DNA from: a virus | Strand: one strand, 5' to 3' | Length of the DNA stretch: 27,916 nt | Virus record (IMG/VR): IMGVR_UViG_3300023210_000166 | Location: 1-27,916 of that record | Shown here: positions 21,226 to 26,042 of the stretch, in pieces | Position numbering within the stretch: the first letter of the stretch is position 1 | How the letters are laid out: each line of letters begins with the position of its first letter | Notes under the pieces: model-generated | What the model was told of the DNA's origin: nothing | Seen by the model: only the letters and a program-made list of their open reading frames with translations | Databases searched by the model: none | Made by a program: the position numbers and the translations under genes

Positions 21226-22151
21226 TAAATCACACACTTCTCACAGATAGTGCCGCTTACATCTAGTTTCAGATGTGCGGCACGAAGTTCTTGAAACTTC
21301 TCTGAATGCCAAGCGTCCATGAATGAAATCTCATTTAGGTCGCCCATGTTGAAACGATTGTCATGATCAAAACAACAAGCACTCAGGCGACCATCAAAGC
21401 TGATGTGGCCTTCTGTGAAAATACTCCAACAAGGTAGAGGATCACGTAACGCATCCAAGCGTCCGCGATTACCTTGTACGAATTCCCATTCATCGTTTTC
21501 AATTAAAGCAGCTTGATTGTACAGCGGCAATGCGTACAGTTCGTCTACGTATGGCTCAAGATCAGCGATGTATTCATTGATACGTTCGCCCTGCTCACCA
21601 TCGTATGCGATGTATGATCCGTATAAACCACATTCGTAACCGCCCTCTTCGCGGACAGCATGGGCAGCTTTCACGTTCTCGGCAATCTTACTGAACAATG
21701 AACCCTTTACTTGTGCGATCTCTTTGAACTGTTCTTCGTCCGCATAGTTCAGGCTGAACTTCAATGAGTCCAATCCAGCTTCCATGCATTCCTTCACTTT
21801 CTCTGGTGTGCTCAATGATCCATTGGTGGTCAAGAACACATAAGGATATCCACAATCTTCTTTTGCGTATCGAATAGCTTCTGGTAGCCATTTGCATAAA
21901 AATGATTCACCGAGATAAAATACACCAAGCTCTTCAACTCCAGCTTCACGCATCTCTTTAACGATACGCTTGAAATCCTCTTGTTTCATTTCATTGACTG
22001 TACGTAGACGATTGTTGTGTGCACAAAACGAACATGCGAAGTTGCAGCGTCCTGTAATCTCAATCTTCACACTCTTCGGTGCTGGCGGGGCAGGAACTCC
22101 GTATTCTTCTGTTAATCCTGTAATGGCGTCAATTCTGTCTGTAATTCCCAT
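21222..22151 (-). CDS. radical SAM protein with SPASM-type C-terminal cysteines
   Basis: 309 aa. GRCNFACSFCAHN gives the CxxxCxxC cluster motif (C36, C40, C43) that binds the SAM-cleaving 4Fe-4S cluster. Downstream VFYLGESFL and FLTTNGS fit the radical SAM barrel. The end holds PCWSIF, ACCFDHDNRFNMGDL and CEKC, the pattern of a SPASM auxiliary-cluster domain. SPASM proteins modify peptides, sugars or other substrates. In this island a sugar or glycopeptide is possible, but substrate is unknown. AGGAG overlaps the upstream gene's TAG stop; start ATG 22151. Confidence 0.92.
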   Translation of the reverse strand: MGITDRIDAITGLTEEYGVPAPPAPKSVKIEITGRCNFACSFCAHNNRLRTVNEMKQEDFKRIVKEMREAGVEELGVFYLGESFLCKWLPEAIRYAKEDCGYPYVFLTTNGSLSTPEKVKECMEAGLDSLKFSLNYADEEQFKEIAQVKGSLFSKIAENVKAAHAVREEGGYECGLYGSYIAYDGEQGERINEYIADLEPYVDELYALPLYNQAALIENDEWEFVQGNRGRLDALRDPLPCWSIFTEGHISFDGRLSACCFDHDNRFNMGDLNEISFMDAWHSEKFQELRAAHLKLDVSGTICEKCVIY

Positions 22152-22159
22152 GGTAACTC

Positions 22160-22918
22160 CTAGTTAATGATGTCGGTATCCTTGAACGCACGTCCAAAGG
22201 TGCTATTGAATTCTGCCTTCCAATGATCCGCGTAATCTACTTGTTGGCAATCCCTGAAAATGGGAGCACCAAGCGTATGATGGATATTGAATGGTAGGGT
22301 ATCTGGCATATCTTCTTCGCCCACCAAGAAATTATACTCCAGTGGAATACCACCGATCTCTTCTTCTTTGAGCCATTCGAATCTATGCAAGAATTTTGGT
22401 TCAGCATTCGTGACCACTTTTGGTGTCAATGCTTTGTTGCTTTCGTGTGCGCAATTGTAAATCACAACTGCGGACCATTGTTTCTTCGGGTATGAGGTTT
22501 GCGGCAAGCCGCCCATCTTGTCGGGTGTCTTCGGCACGTAATCATGTTTCGGAACTTGCACAGCAAAGCTCGGATCAGCTAAATCGAACATTTCCTTGAT
22601 ATCACGGGTTATTAGCATATCGCAATCAAAGAAGATGCCAGTTCCGCTGTAGTTCATCAGGAACGGTACCAAGAAGCGTGTAATGCTGAATTGAGTTGAC
22701 CCGTTCGGATCAATTGGCCGCATGAACCGGCTGTAAGCTAAAAGCTCGTCCCGAATGATTGGAATGATTTTAATGTCTTCTCGTGTGTTTTGGCGAATAC
22801 TGTTCGCAAGCATCTTTGCTGCAGCATCTTCAAGTGGATCGTATCCGATAAACACTACTCTATCGGCGTCTTTGGCGTGTTCTAATCTATCAAAAAATAC
22901 TGAATCCATTGGCTGCAT
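22160..22918 (-). CDS. GT8-like glycosyltransferase (DxD, GT-A fold)
   Basis: 252 aa. VVFIGYDPLEDAAAKMLANS at the N-terminus, FSITRFLVPFLMNY (77-90), and GTGIFFDCDMLITRDI (92-107), where D98 and D100 form the metal-binding DxD; later IYNCAHES and YNFLVGEED fit acceptor-side motifs. GT8-type transferases build LPS or glycoprotein glycans from nucleotide sugars. AGGA is about 8 nt before ATG 22918. It forms a short operon with the radical SAM gene and is divergent from the cupin. Stop TAG. Confidence 0.85.
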   Translation of the reverse strand: MQPMDSVFFDRLEHAKDADRVVFIGYDPLEDAAAKMLANSIRQNTREDIKIIPIIRDELLAYSRFMRPIDPNGSTQFSITRFLVPFLMNYSGTGIFFDCDMLITRDIKEMFDLADPSFAVQVPKHDYVPKTPDKMGGLPQTSYPKKQWSAVVIYNCAHESNKALTPKVVTNAEPKFLHRFEWLKEEEIGGIPLEYNFLVGEEDMPDTLPFNIHHTLGAPIFRDCQQVDYADHWKAEFNSTFGRAFKDTDIIN

Positions 22919-22940
22919 TATTGTTTCCTAGTTATATACG

Positions 22941-22962
22941 TGTTGATAAATATTTATCAACA
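22941..22962. promoter_or_regulatory. 22-bp perfect palindrome with back-to-back late promoters
   Basis: The palindrome is centred on ATAAATATTTAT and flanked by TGTTG/CAACA. It places GATAAATA on each strand. Predicted plus start about 22958, giving a short leader with AAGGAG before ATG 22978; predicted minus start about 22945, leader about 27 nt before ATG 22918. Could also be an operator for a dimeric repressor. Confidence 0.68.
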
Positions 22963-22977
22963 AGGAGTATCAACAAA

Positions 22978-23322
22978 ATGAAACAAGGCAAGATTTGGGG
23001 GAAAACAGAATGTTTATTACAGAATTCGTTCGTTGAGTTCCATAGAATTGACATAAATCAAGGAACACAATGTTCGATGCATAAGCATGAACACAAATGG
23101 AATGCCTTCTACGTGGTATCGGGCGAACTTGACATTGAAGTACGAAAGAACAACTACGACCTCACGGATACCACCAAACTTATGGATGGAGATTTCACTA
23201 CGGTAACACCGGGTGAGTATCATCGATTCGTGGCCCATACTGATGTCGTGGCGTTTGAAATTTATTATCCCGAAGGATTAACCGAAGACATCGTGAGGGA
23301 ATCAGTGGGTGGCCAAACATAA
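22978..23322 (+). CDS. cupin-domain protein
   Basis: 114 aa from ATG 22978 behind AAGGAG. The metal-site motif CSMHKHEHKWNAFYVVSGE (32-50) provides histidines and a glutamate; the second cupin motif is TVTPGEYHRF. Small cupins include sugar isomerases/epimerases and mannose-6-phosphate isomerase type proteins. A role in making or modifying a sugar donor is plausible; WxGKTE....SFVE at the N-terminus is not diagnostic. Overlaps the next gene by 14 nt. Confidence 0.87.
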   Translation: MKQGKIWGKTECLLQNSFVEFHRIDINQGTQCSMHKHEHKWNAFYVVSGELDIEVRKNNYDLTDTTKLMDGDFTTVTPGEYHRFVAHTDVVAFEIYYPEGLTEDIVRESVGGQT

Positions 23323-24136
23323 AGACGAATCCAAGCTGCACAAAACAGAACGTGCATTGAATAAAGAAGCCGCCAGACAAAAGAAGGGCATCAACATCGC
23401 GTGTGTGTGGGCGGGTGGTGCCTACCCGATAGAATACGTGTATAAACTGTACCATATGGTTCATCGGAATTCGAGATCATTTGCGTGGAACTTCAATATC
23501 TTTACCGACAACGAGGTAGACTTCTCTGGATTCGATTCTGGAATTATGGCAAAGCGTCCAATTAAAATACACAAGTTGGCTAAGTTACCAAGCCCACATA
23601 TGAGATTATGGTGGCATAAGATGCAACTGTTCAGTATGTCAAACGAATGGAAGTATGATACCACTCTGTATTTTGATCTCGATGTGGTAATCATAAGCAA
23701 GCTGTTACCATTCATCGAGCATCAACGATCCAACTTTTGCATCCTGCAAGATTTCAACCGCCAAGGTAATCCTACGTATAATAAATGCAACTCAAGCATC
23801 ATGCGTTGGAAAGTACAAGATCATTTTGATATGTATGCAAAATGGACGGATGAATGCAACAGAAACGTAATGCATCTCCACGGCGACCAAGACTGGATCA
23901 CCGATCATCTTGGTGACGACAGAGTGTGGTGGCCACGCGAATGGGCATTGAGTTACAAGTGGGAATTAAACCACGGCGGATTGAAGCACATGGGACCAAT
24001 GCCATTCACTCCGGACATGTATCATACATACGGAACAGGACTGAACCCGCCAAAGGAATGTAGCGTTATTGTATTCCATGGCAAGCCCGATCCACACGAT
24101 CTCACTGACAAGGTAATTCTCGATAACTGGAAATAG
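23309..24136 (+). CDS. DxD glycosyltransferase-like protein
   Basis: 275 aa with a GTG start inside the cupin 3' end, GAGGGA nearby. After a basic N-terminus (KHKDESKLHKTERALNKEAARQKKG) comes NIACVWAGGAYPIEYVYKL, then TTLYFDLDVVI (118-128) with D123 and D125, CNSSIMRWK, GDQDWITDHL and VIVFHGKPDPHDL. This order fits GT-A fold transferases where the final FHG.P..HD helps bind diphosphate. The donor is unknown. Stop TAG. Last gene of the island. Confidence 0.85.
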   Translation: MAKHKDESKLHKTERALNKEAARQKKGINIACVWAGGAYPIEYVYKLYHMVHRNSRSFAWNFNIFTDNEVDFSGFDSGIMAKRPIKIHKLAKLPSPHMRLWWHKMQLFSMSNEWKYDTTLYFDLDVVIISKLLPFIEHQRSNFCILQDFNRQGNPTYNKCNSSIMRWKVQDHFDMYAKWTDECNRNVMHLHGDQDWITDHLGDDRVWWPREWALSYKWELNHGGLKHMGPMPFTPDMYHTYGTGLNPPKECSVIVFHGKPDPHDLTDKVILDNWK

Positions 24137-24137
24137 C

Positions 24138-24165
24138 TTGACAATATCTATAAACATGGTAATGT
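24138..24165 (+). promoter_or_regulatory. sigma70-type promoter giving a leaderless transcript
   Basis: TTGACA (24138-24143), 16-nt spacer ending in TGG, TAATGT (24160-24165). The next six bases end at 24171, so the usual +1 coincides with the A of ATG 24172. No Shine-Dalgarno exists between promoter and ATG. Confidence 0.75.
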
Positions 24166-24171
24166 AGCAGC

Positions 24172-24900
24172 ATGATAGATTACATTGACCTTAAAGACAC
24201 ATGGGAGTACGTGCAAGATACCTTCAATGGTATGCGCGTAATCGGAGATGTGCACGGCGAAATCACTGCTTTCGAGAACGCGGTGGATGGCGCACTCATT
24301 GACAACAAGTTGATCATCGGCCTTGGTGATTATGTTGATCGTGGAGAAGATTCGGCACAAGTCATGGAACTGGTATTGGATTTGGTTGACGATCACAAAA
24401 TGATCGCGATTGTCGGAAACCACGATGACAAAACATGGCGTTACCTGAACGGAAACGATGTCAACATCACTCATGGAATTGAAACTACTATTCGTGATCT
24501 AGCTGATCACCCAAGTGGTGATGATATTGGTGCTGAATGGCATAAAGAAATGCCATCTTGGCCAATGTGGATAACTCTTGGGGATCGCACCTTTGTACAT
24601 GGCGGATATGCTGCCACCATGAATGCACGGTCAATTCCGTGGAGAGAGAAAAAAACATCCAAAAACCTCGCTTCTAGGGCATTGTTTGGTAAAACCACTA
24701 AAGAAGTTACCCCCGACGGCTATGCGGTACGTTCATATGAGTGGATTGCTCAAATCCCACGCGGCCACACGGTATACATTGGGCATGATGCTCGACCAGA
24801 GATCGAAACACGATCATATGCTGGCGGCGGCAATTTAGTAATGGTAGACACCGGCGCTGGCAAAGGCGGCAAGTTGTCTTGGGTAGATATCAACTTTTAA
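24172..24900 (+). CDS. PPP-family metallophosphatase (Ser/Thr phosphatase or Ap4A hydrolase type)
   Basis: 242 aa. All metallophosphoesterase signatures are present: GDVHGE (25-30), GDYVDRGED (52-60), GNHDDK (82-87), VHGG (142-145) and GHDAR (204-208). Lambda-type phage PPP phosphatases dephosphorylate proteins; relatives cut diadenosine tetraphosphate. It lies 1.1 kb upstream of a PrkA-type protein kinase, which makes protein phosphorylation an attractive but unproven substrate. The start at 24172 is the first ATG after the promoter and has no ribosome site. Confidence 0.93.
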   Translation: MIDYIDLKDTWEYVQDTFNGMRVIGDVHGEITAFENAVDGALIDNKLIIGLGDYVDRGEDSAQVMELVLDLVDDHKMIAIVGNHDDKTWRYLNGNDVNITHGIETTIRDLADHPSGDDIGAEWHKEMPSWPMWITLGDRTFVHGGYAATMNARSIPWREKKTSKNLASRALFGKTTKEVTPDGYAVRSYEWIAQIPRGHTVYIGHDARPEIETRSYAGGGNLVMVDTGAGKGGKLSWVDINF

Positions 24901-24912
24901 CAGGAGAATAAA

Positions 24913-25143
24913 ATGACTGCACTATTGAAACAAGTACTAATTTCTGGATTGTTCTTAATGTTAGGATTCAGCGTGTTCTCGATGGCTATTATCAATGGTG
25001 ACTCAACCGTCCTTGCTATAGGTGCTCTCTTAACAGCAGGGTGGGGATGGTCGTGCCTCAGTGCGGCCAAGTCGCTGGCCAATATACTCAAAGAAATTGA
25101 AAACTCAACAAACTATGATATGGAAGAAGAAACTCAAGAATAA
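24913..25143 (+). CDS. small two-helix membrane protein
   Basis: 76 aa. Hydrophobic segments at about 4-27 (LLKQVLISGLFLMLGFSVFS) and 33-53 (VLAIGALLTAGWGWSCLSAA), then a charged tail (KEIENSTNYDMEEETQE), probably cytoplasmic. AGGAG 7-8 nt upstream; cotranscribed with the phosphatase. No family recognised; it has a similar two-segment size to the protein at 8872 but no clear sequence match. Confidence 0.78.
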   Translation: MTALLKQVLISGLFLMLGFSVFSMAIINGDSTVLAIGALLTAGWGWSCLSAAKSLANILKEIENSTNYDMEEETQE

Positions 25144-25157
25144 ACTTCCCAAAAAGC

Positions 25158-25223
25158 TTGACGCCCCGTGGATACGTGGTATTCTTTAATAGTAGAAAGA
25201 AACAACCAAACAGGAGCGAAAAC
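25158..25223 (+). promoter_or_regulatory. early promoter/leader module, copy 4
   Basis: TTGACG (25158-25163), 16-nt spacer ending in TGG, TATTCT (25180-25185), leader with AGTAGAAAGAAAC and CAGGAG, ATG 25224. Same module as at 8375, 9249 and 9660, but 15 kb away. Spacer contains CGTGG twice as a direct repeat. Confidence 0.85.
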
Positions 25224-25514
25224 ATGTTGAACCGCAAATTGAAATTCGAAGGTCTTGAAGTTGGAACCAAAGTTCGTGCATTTGACTTCAAGCCGATGTC
25301 AGATCGTCCCGACAGCTTTGTAGATGGTTTCATCACCGAAGTACACCGTGATGTACTGGCCGGTGGACCCGGTTACGCTGCATACTTGATCGCAGTCACC
25401 GACGACTCGGTTTTCGAAAAGAACGCCCGTACCGAGATTTGGGCACCCATGGAAACATCTTTCATGGAGTACGACGAGCGGATCACAGTCCTCGAAGAAA
25501 GCAACATGGTATGA
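25224..25514 (+). CDS. small hypothetical protein
   Basis: 96 aa from ATG 25224. MLNRKLKFEGLEVGTKVRAF and DGFITEVHRDV suggest a small beta-barrel (SH3/Tudor-like spacing of strands), but this is only an impression. AGGAG 8 nt upstream. First gene of the unit from early promoter copy 4; ATGA overlap with the next gene. Confidence 0.8.
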   Translation: MLNRKLKFEGLEVGTKVRAFDFKPMSDRPDSFVDGFITEVHRDVLAGGPGYAAYLIAVTDDSVFEKNARTEIWAPMETSFMEYDERITVLEESNMV

Positions 25515-25678
25515 GCAACGTAAAAAACATAGTGTTGGATGCCGAAGAAACGGCATTCGACATGATGCGCGACGGTCTAACCCGTGATGAAATCGTACCA
25601 ATGATTTCGTCAGAGTACGGAGAAGACGTTGCAAACAAGGTCGCAGCCACATTCACAAAGATGGACGAAGATGTCTAA
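25511..25678 (+). CDS. small hypothetical protein
   Basis: 55 aa: MSNVKNIVLDAEETAFDMMR, then GLTRDEIVPMISSEYGEDVA. Helical with a helix-turn-helix-like spacing but no confirmed family. Start overlaps the previous stop (ATGA) without a strong ribosome site, so translation is likely coupled. Overlaps the next gene by 8 nt. Confidence 0.7.
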   Translation: MSNVKNIVLDAEETAFDMMRDGLTRDEIVPMISSEYGEDVANKVAATFTKMDEDV

Positions 25679-25985
25679 ATTCAAACTACATTTCATTGAT
25701 CACGACGGTGCTAACAACGCCGACGAAAATATGGCGATCCACGGAAGTGGACCAGTCATTGATTATCTAATGGCGTGTGGTGTTGATGTAAGTAATCCAA
25801 TCAAAATTGATGAACCAATCGTTCTGATCGACAGCAATCTGACAAATCTTGCAACAGATACAGTCGTTCATTTCGACATCCCTGATAACTTGGATAATGT
25901 GTTCATGTTGAAGTTCTCCAGCATGATGACGATGCCAGACAACTGGATGCTGTTCGATGATTATATAAACGGCATGGACAAATAA
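25671..25985 (+). CDS. hypothetical protein
   Basis: 104 aa from ATG 25671. MSKFKLHFIDHDGANNADEN, then IHGSGPVIDYLMACGVDVSN and a beta-rich acidic second half. Not recognised. Weak ribosome site (GGACGAAG); likely coupled to the previous gene. The earlier frame from 25629 is rejected as it reads through the other gene. Precedes the PrkA leader by 57 nt. Confidence 0.75.
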   Translation: MSKFKLHFIDHDGANNADENMAIHGSGPVIDYLMACGVDVSNPIKIDEPIVLIDSNLTNLATDTVVHFDIPDNLDNVFMLKFSSMMTMPDNWMLFDDYINGMDK

Positions 25986-25999
25986 AAAGGAAATTGTTG

Positions 26000-26036
26000 C
26001 TCCCAAAAGGGTAAATACCAGTAGTAATATTGGGAG
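26000..26036 (+). promoter_or_regulatory. hairpin that sequesters the prkA ribosome site, with late promoter in the loop
   Basis: CTCCCAA (26000-26006) is a perfect complement of TTGGGAG (26030-26036), which contains the GGGAG Shine-Dalgarno for ATG 26043. The 23-nt loop contains GGTAAATAC (26010-26018). A transcript begun at that late promoter (about 26023) lacks the 5' arm, leaving the site free. Genes e, soc and 49 of T4 use this arrangement to block early and allow late translation. Confidence 0.65.
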
Positions 26037-26042
26037 TAATAC

